Both the position numbers and the translations under genes were made by a program. From the NCBI GenBank assembly GCA_014529385.2, contig CM043952.1:70174299-70238298 (forward strand): a stretch of 64,000 nt of DNA, in the 5' to 3' direction. Shown here piece by piece: positions 44,797 to 55,200 of the stretch. The notes under the pieces were generated by a model that worked only from the letters and a program-made list of their open reading frames with translations, searched no databases and was not told where the DNA came from. This DNA comes from Adiantum capillus-veneris (Eukaryota > Streptophyta > Polypodiopsida > Polypodiales > Pteridaceae). Positions within the stretch are counted from its first letter, which is position 1, and each line of letters opens with the position of its first letter.

Positions 44797-45576
44797 AGTA
44801 TTGTCCCAACTTGTTGTTAACAGGTATTTCTACAACAGAGTTATCATCTAGGTTGGGTTGTGGATCTAAGTGTTCCTCCTCTATTGGCATCTCCCTAGCT
44901 CCATCCATCTATGCAAATTGTGGTAGCCCACTTTCAGTTCTCCATTGAGGAAATCTCAAAGAGCTAAGAATAGCTCGGGGTCTCCATATAGTTTGGACAT
45001 GATGGTGGTTCTAACTTCGGAAGCCATGAAATCCATCAATTTGGCAATATTTAACGGCACCTTTTGGGCTTCAGTCCCTTGACGTGGGGAAGATGGGATC
45101 TCCATTTCTTCGATAGGGTCAGGTAGTCCCTCTGTAAACATTCTTTCCAACAAGAAGTGAGTACGCCCACTTTCCCATGACTTTAAGTCACTTTCTTCTT
45201 GGATGACACTAGGTTTGGCTAGGGGTCTATGAAATTTGTGAGGTTGTTTTTGCATAGGGAACACTGTGTCTATAATCTGGATCTACCTAGGTGTTGGCTC
45301 TAGATCCCTTTGGGTATCTTCTACCAAACTCCTTAATTGCTTGACTCGCTCGATCTCCTCTGTTGGCTTTGGGTAAGTTCATATCTTCTTCTTGGGTCCT
45401 CGCCATTGTGGCTCATGACGATCTTCCTTGTTGGTTTGTTTCCTAGTGGTCATTTTGGTCTCCATGGTTTCACCTGAATCCTTTTCAGTGTCATTCATAT
45501 ATATGGGGTCGTCACCAGTCCCTATGTTGGTCTTTGAACTAGGGTCTAACGTCGCTCCTTTTTGCGATCTCTTCCT
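44797..45576 (-). pseudogene. Gypsy J gag-protease linker
   Basis: Frame 44956-45264 is recognisable only as a charged linker ('IPSSPRQGTEAQKVPLNIAK'). Nearby frames are broken. It is assigned to gypsy J by position. Confidence 0.4.
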
Positions 45577-46488
45577 TCATGTTTTCTTCTTCTTCTGAGA
45601 TTGGGAAATTGATGCCATGTCTCTTTCCTCAAGAATATAATTTTGTTTTTGGAGCATGGCTCGTGTGAGTACAATTACTGGTACCACAAGTGTACTTTGT
45701 GATGGCTCCTCGGTAACCTCAATCAAGTTTAATGGTGTGATCTTCGGTGCATTTGGATTATTCGAACATTGGGCAATCAAATGGTCTATGCCACATCGAT
45801 TACACATGAGTATCGGCATTGTAGACGTGCTTACTTGATTGGTTTGCATTAGTGTAGCATTCTTTTGTAGCCTAATAGGAAACTCGGCTACATGATGTGG
45901 ACCCTCACACTCATAGATTTGCAGAGTTGGTCTCTTGGCAGTGTAATTGATATTTTGGCCTCTTGCAGCAAGAGCCACTACTTCATAGACAGGTTTGACT
46001 TGTCCCCAATAGTCCTCCATGTAGTATTGTGGACTTTCTTCAAGTGCATCAATCTTATAGGCAATATTAGGGTCTATATCTTCCTCACAACCTTCCAAGA
46101 CAACAATAGATGACTCACAGTCCACTTGATTCACAGAAGTGATTTTCGGATGTGGTGGTTGCGGTCCTAGCACTAGAGGTGGTAAGGGTGTTGTTTGAAC
46201 AACATTTTGGGCCCTAGGGACTATGTGTTGTGATGTTTGTTCAAGAGGTGGGGCTGGCATCAATGCAAGCACTTGAGGTGTGTCCGTCCATGCTAAGGTT
46301 GGTCTATTGGCCATCGCGCGCTTAAATACTATGCAATCCTTAGCTTGATGACCATACCTCTCACAGGCATTGCAATTCCCATTTAATTTTACTCTAAAAA
46401 GGGCATTCACTGGTACTATGCGGGCCATAGCAAATTGAGCACCATTGTTGCTCCCTTCTTGGATACATATGATTGTTTTGTGGAGCAT
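45577..46488 (-). pseudogene. Gypsy J Gag C-terminal region with repeated zinc knuckles
   Basis: In 303 codons there is a standard knuckle 'CNACERYGHQAKDC' (CX2CX4HX4C), later a degenerate 'YECEGPHHVAEFP' and then 'CNRCGIDHLIAQC' (CX2CX3HX4C). Another knuckle, 'CSICYGPHSTSEC', ends the preceding frame. Together they make four knuckle-like units within roughly 230 residues, separated by Pro/Thr-rich and acidic linkers. Most plant gypsy Gags have one or two. The protein ends in a basic tail. Confidence 0.6.
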
Positions 46489-47098
46489 GATTGTCTCTAT
46501 GACTCTCTTGAATGGCCTTGGTGAGGTCTGCTAAAGTCATCTCAGATATCTTTGGCTCCTTAGCAATAGGCTTTAGGGTCATTGGATGATGCCCCGATGC
46601 TTGCAAGCTAGTAGATTTAGGCTCAACAGACACTCTTTCTCCTTGAATCATTAAATTATCCTCCAATTGGATCGCATTGGTGGTGACTGCTTCCCAAGTG
46701 GTGATACCTCTAATGACTAGGCCATTGTAGATATCCTCATGTCGTAATCCCCTGACGAATCTATCAAGCAATTGATTATTATTGAAGCACTCATTTGGAT
46801 TACAACGAGAATTTAAATGCTTCAAGCGACTAATAAAGTCTCTCACGGACTCTCCTTCCTCTCGTTGGGCTTTCTGGAGCTGAGATGCTACACCCCAAAG
46901 CACTCCCTCTCGTATGTATTCTTTCAAGAACAGACTCCTAAGAGTAGGGTAAATCGTTTTTTCTTCCACCCTTAGGCTTCTATACCAATCCCCAGCCTTC
47001 CCACTTAAGGTTAGGCTTAAAGAATTACTCTTATGCAAGTCATTGTGTTCTCCTAGAGAATCACATATTTGTTCAAACACTTTGATATGCTTCCTCAC
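46394..47098 (-). pseudogene. Gypsy J Gag capsid
   Basis: In 234 codons the capsid pattern is 'FEQICDSLG', 'LSGKAGDWYRSL', 'LRSLFLKEYI', 'LQKAQREEGESVRDFISRLKHL' in parts, and 'QLLDRFVRGLRHEDIYNGL'. It ends with the first zinc knuckle 'CSICYGPHSTSEC'. Confidence 0.75.
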
Positions 47099-47111
47099 AT
47101 CCCCGTCTCCA

Positions 47112-47763
47112 CTAATTTTTTTTGGTAATCTTGGCTATTTGTACTGTCTTACTTCTAGGCTCCCTATCAAGTGTGTTACGCATATTCTCAGCAATAGATC
47201 GATCAATAGCTTGAGCAAACGTTGCCAACAAGTCAGCTAAGTGAGTAGGCACCGTGGGTGAAGGCGCTCCAGAGACTACATGTGGAGTAGGTATTGGCAT
47301 TGTGCTTGGCGCATAGGAAGCCCTTGGGTTCCAAGTTCGGTACGGTGTTGTGCCATTTGGTGGCACAACACCGTACCAAAGTTCATATGTGTGGCCCTAG
47401 GCATAGCAGACGTCAGATGTGACATGCTAATGCTAGCCGGTATGGTCTCATTGAAATCCCCATGTTCGGAGCGAGTGGCTCTACTAAAGGTTCCTTCAAG
47501 TGGCTAAGCATGCTCGGCTTAGACCGTGGACCCATGGCATGCATGTTTTGGCTTGAGCTATCAGGATTAGGCATTGGGTAACCCTTCATGACGTCGTAGT
47601 CAGAGGAAGAGTCACTAGACGCAATATGTGGGTCCTGAGTGGTATTACCTTGGCTTCTCGTCGAGGACCTAGAGCCTAAGGTAGAGGAATAATGAGTGCC
47701 CACGTAATTGGAGACACTCGTGATGTGCTCGTCCTCTAGCACACGACCAGAGTGCAGGTGCAT
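47112..47763 (-). pseudogene. Gypsy J Gag N-terminal region
   Basis: Two frames (47413-47763, beginning 'MHLHSGRVLEDEHIT', and 47112-47366) are Ser/Pro-rich and lack catalytic motifs. They lead without a gap into the capsid. An inverted repeat is seen at 47330-47380 ('cggtacggtgttgtgccat' and its complement 'ggcacaacaccgtacc'). Confidence 0.55.
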
Positions 47764-48740
47764 GTGACCTCAACACTTTAGAGGTGTTCGTGAGTGCCCA
47801 TGAAGGCCGCTCACCTAGTTTTTTAAGTGTTTACAACCCAAATTTTTTGTATTTTTGGTCCCTTTTTTTAACCGAGCCACAGAATATGGCGTGTGATAGT
47901 TCAAAACGAGTGCTTTGGCTAGGGGGACTGCCGTGCTTTATAGCCCCCGATTCGGTTATGTACAGCCCTCAGAATCCTAAAACTAGTCTTTTCCTAGTGG
48001 GGAGAGGGCTAAAATTAGTAAGTCCAAAGGGTGAGTGTGAAGGGGATGGTGGAGGACTTGAGGAACTTGTCCCACATGTCCTCCCTTCACTTGAGGTCCT
48101 AGTTCTTATATATAAAGTGATGTGTATAGTATATCATAGGACTGAGGACTGAGGCATAGGCCTGGGCTTGGGAAAAGATCCCGATCCCTTCCTTTTAAGA
48201 TAAGATTTTCTTTTAATTTTTGTTTTGAGTTTTCTTTTTAGTCCCAAATATCCCAAGCGTTTTTTTATTATTATTTTTAATTTTACTTTTTTTTTTATAT
48301 TTTATTTTGCAATAAAAACTTTTCTGAGGATAATGTGGCCGCGTGGACGCCGAGCTCCCACGCGCACACAGCAGCTCCTAGGAGCTCTATCTAATCTCCT
48401 TGCAGCTAATTAACTCTCTAACATAGAATTGCACACTCACACAGACAATCAACTCTACTGCTCACTGTCTACTCTACTTCTCACTGTCTACACCTGCACA
48501 TTAAGGATCTAGCAAAACTAACAAAAACCATTACAATGTCGTACTAACAGAGCTACAGCCACTAACAATATCTGACAAAAACCTGCTAAAACTGCACATT
48601 ACAGTCACTTAACAGAAACCTGCTAATTTGCCCATTGTAGCCACTTAACAGTTCTCACAGAACTCAGCAAAAAACAGAAAACAGATGGAAGAAAAGCTTC
48701 CAGAGGTAGCACTGAGTGCTCCTCAAGCTTTATGCAAGGC
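47764..48740 (-). other. Gypsy J 5' leader
   Basis: About 1 kb between primer site and gag contains no open frame of note. It is A/T-rich, with a T-rich block at 48190-48310. Confidence 0.45.
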
Positions 48741-48760
48741 ATTCCCCGGAAGCGGCGCCA
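48741..48760 (-). promoter_or_regulatory. Primer binding site of gypsy J
   Basis: Minus-strand TGGCGCCGCTTCCGGGG closely resembles the TGGCGCCGTTGCCGGGG primer site widespread in Athila/Tat-type elements. A second, partial copy of the LTR/primer junction ('ggtgccaaaaacgtacg') lies 36 bases away at 48791-48806. Confidence 0.65.
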
Positions 48761-48775
48761 AAAACGTATGGCAAA

Positions 48776-49058
48776 GCGTACATTTTTGCGGTGCCAAAAA
48801 CGTACGCTTTGTTGTACGTGTCGAAGCTGGGAACTTGCCTGTGCACTGTGTGTGAACCTCGAAAAGATGCAAACACACAACTAGAAGAGCCTAGCAAGCT
48901 CAAAGGGGTAGCATTGTGTCACTCACCGTTCAATGCTTCCGTCGTGAAGGATCATGTGCTACGAAGAAGAAGGAGCCGCCGTTGATGCCGCCCTCAACCG
49001 CCTCACTGCCGCCGATGCTGCAATTCTCGAACACACACGATGTCGTTGCAATGCTCGA

Positions 49059-49139
<81 letters not shown>

Positions 49140-49142
49140 AAG

Positions 49143-49177
<35 letters not shown>

Positions 49178-49470
49178 GTGAGCTCACAAAGGAAAAGGAG
49201 ACAGAAATGGAGCAAGAGCACTTCTTAGCTTACACCTCCCAGAATGAGGATTTTTAGGTCAAATGGACCTATTATAAGAGTTTGGCCCATTCACACATGG
49301 GCGCCCACCGTGGCCGGTCATTGCAAAACTACTGTCAAAATAAGATAAGTGGTGCGCCTCTCATTGGCGATCACCTACACACCTATTGGACTGACAAGCC
49401 CGGTCCATGACTCAATCAAATAAATAATATGTTTTTGTTAAAGGTGATAGGGTGTCCGTGAGGGTTAACA
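48776..49470 (-). repeat. 5' LTR of gypsy J (left end approximate)
   Basis: On the minus strand it starts TGTTAACCCTCACGG at 49470. A TATA-like TTATAATAGG is at 49268-49277, and downstream is a long (GA)n tract (49062-49138 as CT on the plus strand) plus a (GT)n tract (49147-49174). The left boundary is blurred by a 36-base duplication at the primer site. Confidence 0.55.
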
Positions 49471-49475
49471 GAGGT

Positions 49476-49642
49476 TGTTGGGGTAAAGGCGTGTGCCTTT
49501 GGGACATCCAATGTCCGACCGTCCACTGACGACACTAATCTTATTCTTCATATACCAAAGAGTAAGGAGCACCCCACTTCTTGGAGGTTTGCTCCACCCA
49601 CACAACATCGCAATGACTCCTTTTCCCTCTCTTGCATCGCAC

Positions 49643-49679
<37 letters not shown>

Positions 49680-49696
49680 TCTGTGCACCACTTACA
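49476..49696 (+). repeat. Copia-type LTR, partner of 33062-33268
   Basis: It starts TGTTGGGGTAAAGG and contains a (CA)n tract (about 49645-49678) where the partner has only a few CA units. GAGGT just before it looks like the last bases of a polypurine tract. It could be the 3' LTR of the same element, or an independent copy, because flanking duplications do not match. Confidence 0.65.
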
Positions 49697-49929
49697 CTTT
49701 CATGAAGGTTCTCCCTATGATGATGTATATTGGAGATTTTATATACCCATCAAAGTTTTTGATCTTTGGGTACCAACCACTATCATGAGATAAATATATT
49801 TGCTTCTATGAGAAAAAGGCCTAAAAAAATTATCTGATAAGCTTGTATAAACACAATTGAAAATATCTAGCCATGTGAGGGTTAGAATGAAAATGAGTTA
49901 TTTGTGTGAAATGGCTCCAAAACCTCATA
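49697..49929. other. Unassigned sequence, probably part of a minus-strand copia LTR
   Basis: It contains 'gattttatatacccatc', a TATA-like motif on the minus strand, and may extend the LTR listed next. Confidence 0.35.
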
Positions 49930-50072
49930 GGTTTCCCTTTTCTTCATAGGAGTTGATTAAGGAGAGATATTGTCAATCCCCAAACAATTTCCCATTACAT
50001 CATGGATGATCTGACACATTGTTCTTAGAGGGGGTACATACAACACATTCAGGTGAGAGCTTATCCCCAACA
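49930..50072 (-). repeat. Minus-strand copia-type LTR without the MITE-like insertion
   Basis: It starts TGTTGGGGATAAG on the minus strand at 50072 and matches 32340-32729 except for the 238-base insertion there ('aggagttga.t.aggagag', 'catcatggatgatc', 'agagggggtacatacaa'). Confidence 0.6.
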
Positions 50073-50849
50073 CAAAAATTTGCAAAAAATCAGTATCATC
50101 TTCTTTCTATTGTTTTGAATTCATGTTTTTGATAAGTTGAAATCCTTATTAAGCTTCATCCAAACAAATTATAAGCTCTACATCTTCTTTATCTTAAGAA
50201 CCCTTCTCATCATATAGAGAAACCTCAAGAATATGCATTGTAAACTCTTCTTCAATACTCTCACCTTCTTTCAAATACTCTTCGCCTTTGCTTCATAATA
50301 CCCTAGTACATGCTCTTCAAAAATAGCATTTATTTCCCTTTTCATATCATCATCATACCCCTTGAACTTGTTGGTAGGAAAAGACTGCAAATCGTCTTGT
50401 ACCCGTGTGAATCAACCCTTTCCCCATCACACAACTCTGTCATTGGCATAGAGTTGGGATCCTTTTTTTGTTTCAATTCATCACATTCTATAACCTTCCA
50501 ATCTAGATAAATGCTTCTTATTTTCATCTTCACATAGAGTGGAAATAGTGGCCATGTCACATACCAACCGTGAATATATTTTTTTCCCTTCTATTCCATC
50601 CTCTAATGCCACTTCAGTCTATATAGAAGCACCCATAAATATTTCTTTATCTACACTTTGATAATCTTAAAGTGTCATCCTTGCAAACATGGTTTCCATT
50701 ATGTCCTCATCACTAGATAAAAATAGCTTGTTATCTTGCAAAAGACATGCATATAAAACAACTTGAAACTTTTCTTCATCCAGTTTTTGAAAACTTGGCA
50801 TCTTTAACAGTGAAGGACCTTGTGGGAGTGGTGCAAGCTTAGTGTGTGC
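50073..50849. other. Unassigned sequence
   Basis: Only short frames are present (for example 50667-50888 minus), with no known domain. The phrase 'gaaggaccttg.gggag.ggt' near 50810 recurs at about 59150, pointing to another old dispersed repeat. Confidence 0.35.
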
Positions 50850-51525
50850 TAGAAGTGCAAAGTGCAAGAGCTCCATCTCCTTCTCCAAGCTAGTAGAGAA
50901 GTTGAGAGCCTACACCAACACTCTGGGCTATGGAATGCAAATCCAACCAAGAGCCATGCTTCAATGCATAAACTTGTCATCTTCTCCATCTTCATTACTA
51001 TGCTATTATGTAAGCTAGCAAGAAGAGTGATGATAAGTGAGGAACTATTTCTTTCTCCTATGAATGTTTCTTCTTCCTCTTCCCTACCCTCATTCCCCGC
51101 TAGCTCTCTCCACCTTCAAAGGTGTTTGAGGCCTTTGGACTGAGGCTTGGTATAGTTAATGCTTTTTGCAAATTTTATGCTATGCTCGTGATGCATGAAG
51201 CTTTCCATCTTCATTGCATCACCTAGGTCACAAGGAACAGAAAGATTGTAATGTACCAAGTCTCTCTTGATGGGAGAATCTATAATACAAATGCCTATTC
51301 GAGGGAGAACCGACTCCACATAAATCCTGTCCTCAACTGTTGTTATGTTCTCTAAACTCTCTCTCTTGCAAAAGTATTGTTCATACCAAGTTAAATAAGT
51401 ATTATGATTATGTTACTACCGTCAATTAAGTTCACCCTCTATGATCTCAAAGTAGTCTCACAAAAATGTTATCTCTAATCTCTTAATTCCGCTATTCTCA
51501 AAGTTCATAGGCCATTTCCATTACA
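50850..51525 (+). repeat. 5' LTR of chromovirus B, truncated
   Basis: It matches 57803-58479 ('gaagtgcaaagtgcaag' to '...ttccattaca'). The first 800 or so bases of the LTR, including its start, are missing. Confidence 0.8.
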
Positions 51526-51544
51526 TTGATATCAGAGCATTTGG
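51526..51544 (+). promoter_or_regulatory. Primer binding site of chromovirus B
   Basis: TTGATATCAGAGCATTTGG is the tRNA-Met site with one change from the TTGGTATCAGAGC form. Confidence 0.8.
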
Positions 51545-51942
51545 TTTCTCTTTTCTTGCTTAAGAAGAGAGGTCCTTAAGTAGCCTATTAATGGTTGGTT
51601 TTGTTAATTATATTAAGGTAAGTGGGATTGGGATCTATTATCGGTTTTGTTGAGCCCACTATGTGGAATATGGTGCACACCTCGGGAGCTTTGGTTTTAA
51701 TAATGGGGTCTTTTTAGACTTGCATACGGCTTTACCATTCTTGAGCCATAAGAAGTCTGAGAGGAGCTATCCCTTGGCAATTCTTCAATATTAGACCCAC
51801 CTTACTACTCTCTATAATTAACCAATTCGAGCCGTGGGTGTAGATACTTAAGTGTTGATTTTCAAAGGCTAAGAGGAGTAGCAACAACTAAGGTTTTGAA
51901 TTTTCAAAGAATACACTAAGTAAACACACAAATTTTGCTAAC

Positions 51943-52740
51943 ATGGTTGACAATAACCAAGAGAGTATAATGAACATTGATAACTTTGATTTTGCACATA
52001 AAGGTGCTAATGATGATGCCTCCATGTTTGTCAATTATCTTGTTACTAGGTTGTAGCAAGCTATAGGCAACCTGCTTTGCAAGCCGAAGTTACTCAACAA
52101 CTTCGTGCTTACGGGATTTCCCTTCCTCTCCAAGAGGAGAGAGATTAGGAGGCATCTTGATGAGACCCCCAAAAGAAGACTCTCTCCCATACGGGAGGAG
52201 GAATCCAAAGAGCAAGAATGTAATGAATCTTTAAGTTCCTCTGAAGATGTGGCTCCAGGAAGACGACGGTTTAGATGGTCGCCAACTCCTCGGTCAAACC
52301 CACAGTCCTTCTCCTCGTCACTCCGAAACGGAAGAGAGGAAACAAAGGAAGAAAAGGGCAAGAAAGAGGTCACCCTCTTCTCCTTCTTCTTCACCTTCCT
52401 CCTCTTCTAACAAAAGCTATGGCTATTCTCCTAGAGAATACAAGAGGGGAGGACATTGTAAATCTTACCCTGCATGGCCACAAAAGCTCAAGAAGTTCAA
52501 AGAGGGAGGAAAGAGTATCTCTTTTCTCACCTATGATGGCACCTTTGGTGTCACCGACAAAGTATTAGCCTTCATCCAGAAATTTGATGCAGTCTTTGGA
52601 GACAAGGACTTCATGAAGTCCTCCAAGCTACATCATGTAGCTATGCACTTCCAAAAATTGGCTCGTCAATGGTGGGCTAGCCTTCGTGGCAACGACAAAG
52701 CCCCAAAGACATGGAAACTCTACGAGTTTCCATCATGAAG
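51943..52740 (+). pseudogene. Chromovirus B Gag N-terminus and capsid
   Basis: ATG at 51943 starts a frame similar to the chromovirus A Gag start ('NIDNFDFAH'). A TAG stops it after about 36 codons at a position where A has a glutamine codon. Later frames 52105-52410 and 52247-52738 carry 'RRLSPIREEE', the 'KKRARKRSPSSP'-like basic stretch and 'AFIQKFDAVFGDKDFMKSSK' with 'RQWWASL'. Confidence 0.8.
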
Positions 52741-53361
52741 CAATTTCTTGCAAGCGATGCAAAGGACAAAGTGCTTACCGAATGGTGCAGTTTGAAGATT
52801 CTCTCCCATGAGTCTATCCACAAATATGTAGACAAGTTTTGGGATTTACATCTCAAGGCTACTGCCTTTCAAAAGATAGACTTTTCCAAGCAAAAGCAAC
52901 AATTCTGTGCCGGATTACCTGAAGAGATGGCTGAGTACGTCAACTCTCAACGTCTTGGTTCTTTCATCGAAGTAATCCACCACACCATGGTTGATTCGCA
53001 CATCAATTTCCAACAAGGGGCTAGACAGAATGTCAAGCCCATGGAAAACAAAGACAAGAGTTATGCAAAGGGAAAAACCAATGCCCAAAATGATTCCCAA
53101 GGCAATTCCAACAACAACAACAACAACAACAATCGGTCCAAGGAGAAGGGAGTCTATAAAGGTAAAAACAAACTCTCTCCTGAAGAGCTTGAATCTTTTC
53201 GCAAGGACCATAAATGTTTTAAGTGTGGGGAGCAAGGACATGGCTATCGTTCTTGCCCCAATAGAAATGCCAGTAATGAGACTCCTAGAGCTTCCACCAT
53301 CGAAGCTCCAAAAGAGGATGCTCATTGCAAAGGATCACCTCTCTCCTATGCTTGGGGATAG
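52711..53361 (+). pseudogene. Chromovirus B Gag C-terminus with zinc knuckle
   Basis: In 216 open codons it shows 'VLTEWCSLKIL', 'QQFCAGLPEEMAEYVNSQR', an Asn run ('NSNNNNNNNN', from an ACA/AAC tract at 53110-53131) and the knuckle 'CFKCGEQGHGYRSC'. Confidence 0.85.
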
Positions 53362-53740
53362 GTAAGGAAGCATGATGCCTTCATCTTGTTTGACCCTGGA
53401 TTTACTCACAACTTCATATCAACGGAGTTGGCCACCAAGTTGGGCATTCAAGCTTTTGAGATGGGATATACTGTAACGGCCAACACCGCTTTCAAGGGAC
53501 AACAAGCCTCTGTTACTCCCTTGATTGGGAAGTTGAGGCTTCATGTCCAAAGCTATGTCGACAAAGAAGACTTTTTCATCTCTCCTCTCCAACATGAGGA
53601 TGCTATCCTAGGGGGACCATGGTTCATCTGCATGGCTGCCAACATGAAGTTCCCTAAAAGGAGAATCTACTTCACCTACATGGAAAAGAGCATGTATATA
53701 GATGCTAGTGGACTGGTCGTACTATACCACTTGTAAATCC
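53362..53740 (+). pseudogene. Chromovirus B protease
   Basis: A TAG at 53359-53361 separates it from gag. 'LFDPGFTHNFIS' keeps the D-P-G form seen in chromovirus A, followed by 'LATKLGIQAFEMG' and 'DAILGGPWF', the second conserved retropepsin block. Open to 53736. Confidence 0.8.
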
Positions 53741-53759
53741 TCCTACTTTTGATAAATCA

Positions 53760-54660
53760 ATGAAGAGCTCAATTTTTGCGTACATGATTTTTGTCAAAGA
53801 GCCCCTAAAAGATCCTAATATTTTATCAAATGTAAATGGTAGGAATCAAGAAGAGTTAGACTTGTCTAATTTTCTAAAAGGATTCCAAGATGTGTTCATC
53901 GATGATATCCCTATGGACTTACCTCCAAAACGAGGGGATGATGACCATCGAATTGAGATCCTACCAGGAAGCTCAGCGCCTAACAAGCCTCTTTATCGAG
54001 TTTCCCAAGCTCAACAACAGGAGATCATGAGGCAAGTACAAGAATTAGTAGACAAAGGGATGGTGAGGCCCAACTCCTCTCCCTTTTGTTCTCCAGTCCT
54101 TTTAGTACAAAAGAAAGATGGTACATATCGTATGTGTGTGGACTATCGAGGACTAAACCATATCACTATCAAAAACAGATTTCATGTGCCTCGAATAGAA
54201 GATCTGTTTGATAAGCTACATGCTCTATTTACTTCAGTAGGATTGACCTTAAAAGTGTCTATCATCAAGTAAGTATAGTGGATGAAGATATCCCAAAGAC
54301 CGCGTTTTGTACAATGTTTAGTATTTATGAATATCTAGTCATGCCTTTTGGCTTGACCAATGCACCAGCCACATTCAATCGTCTAATGGAGAAAATATTT
54401 AGAGCCTATCACAAATTCAATGGGTGTTCTTTGATGATATCATCATCTACTCTAAGTCCTTGGAGGAACACAAGCAACATCTCCAAATGATTTTTCGAGC
54501 ATTGAGGGAGAACAAGCTTTTTTTGAATCAAAAGAAAAGCAAATTTTTCCTTCAAGAGATTCAATACTTAGGTCATATTATCTCTCAAGATGGTATCCGG
54601 ATCCAAAGAATCTACATGAGCTAAGAAGATTTATTGGTATGTGTGCATACTATAGACGCT
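53760..54660 (+). pseudogene. Chromovirus B reverse transcriptase
   Basis: Pieces at 53760-54272 ('VFIDDIPMDLPPKRG', 'TYRMCVDYRGLN'), 54278-54490 ('[14 protein letters not shown]') and 54424-54624 ('[19 protein letters not shown]') are in different frames. The segment with the first catalytic aspartate is disrupted near 54230-54260. A deletion after 54600 removes the connection to RNase H seen in chromovirus A. Confidence 0.85.
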
Positions 54661-55200
54661 TCATAGAAAAATTTTCTCATTACATGACTTAACAAAGTAG
54701 AACGTTAAGTATTCATGGGCTCCTAAGGAGCAAAATGCTTTTGACAATCTAAAAAAGAAGCTTACCTCCCAATTAATCCTCATGCTTCTGAATCTCTCAA
54801 AGCCATTTGAGGTCCAATGTGAAGCTTGTGGTGATTGCCTTGGAGCAGTCTTGCTTCAAGAAGGGCATGCCATAGCATATGAGAGCCTAAGGCTCAATAC
54901 GGATGAACGGGTCGTCTTGGGCATTTATGAGAAAGAGCTTTTTCTTGTTCTACATGCCCTAGACACATGGAAGCACTATTTATTGGGGACTCCATTCATT
55001 TTTTTACGAACAGACCACCAAAGTCTCAAGTACTTCATGATGCAAACCAAGCTTTTTGACAAACAAATTTTCTTTTGCAATTTTATTTTCATATTGCTCG
55101 CATTGCTGGTAAGCACAATCAAGTGCCGATGCACTTTCACGATGACCAAAAGTTAATGCGGTGTCTATAGCAACTCACAATGATCTATCTTCTATGATAG
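54661..55200 (+). pseudogene. Chromovirus B RNase H
   Basis: Frame 54782-55156 has 'FEVQCEACGDCLGAVLLQ' (the catalytic D of 'DAC' changed to E), 'YEKELFLVLHALDTWKHYL' and 'RTDHQSLKYFMMQ'. It then loses frame in the 'KHNQ.ADALS' region. Confidence 0.8.

Larger units (their letters stand above)
43427..49470 (-). mobile_element. Gypsy J: 5' half of a minus-strand Ty3/gypsy element
   Basis: It comprises a 5' LTR (about 48776-49470), a primer binding site of the Athila/Tat type (48741-48760), a 1-kb leader, a long gag with several zinc knuckles and a protease, then a break at the inserted chromovirus. RT, RNase H, integrase and 3' LTR are missing from the window. Its start (TGTTAACCC) is separated by only five bases from the copia LTR at 49476. 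Confidence 0.7.

Noticed and set aside
33062-49696. Simple statement that these LTRs belong to one element
   Set aside because: Flanking bases (AAAAG before, CTTTC after) do not form a TSD and the internal region is missing, so it is reported only as an inference.
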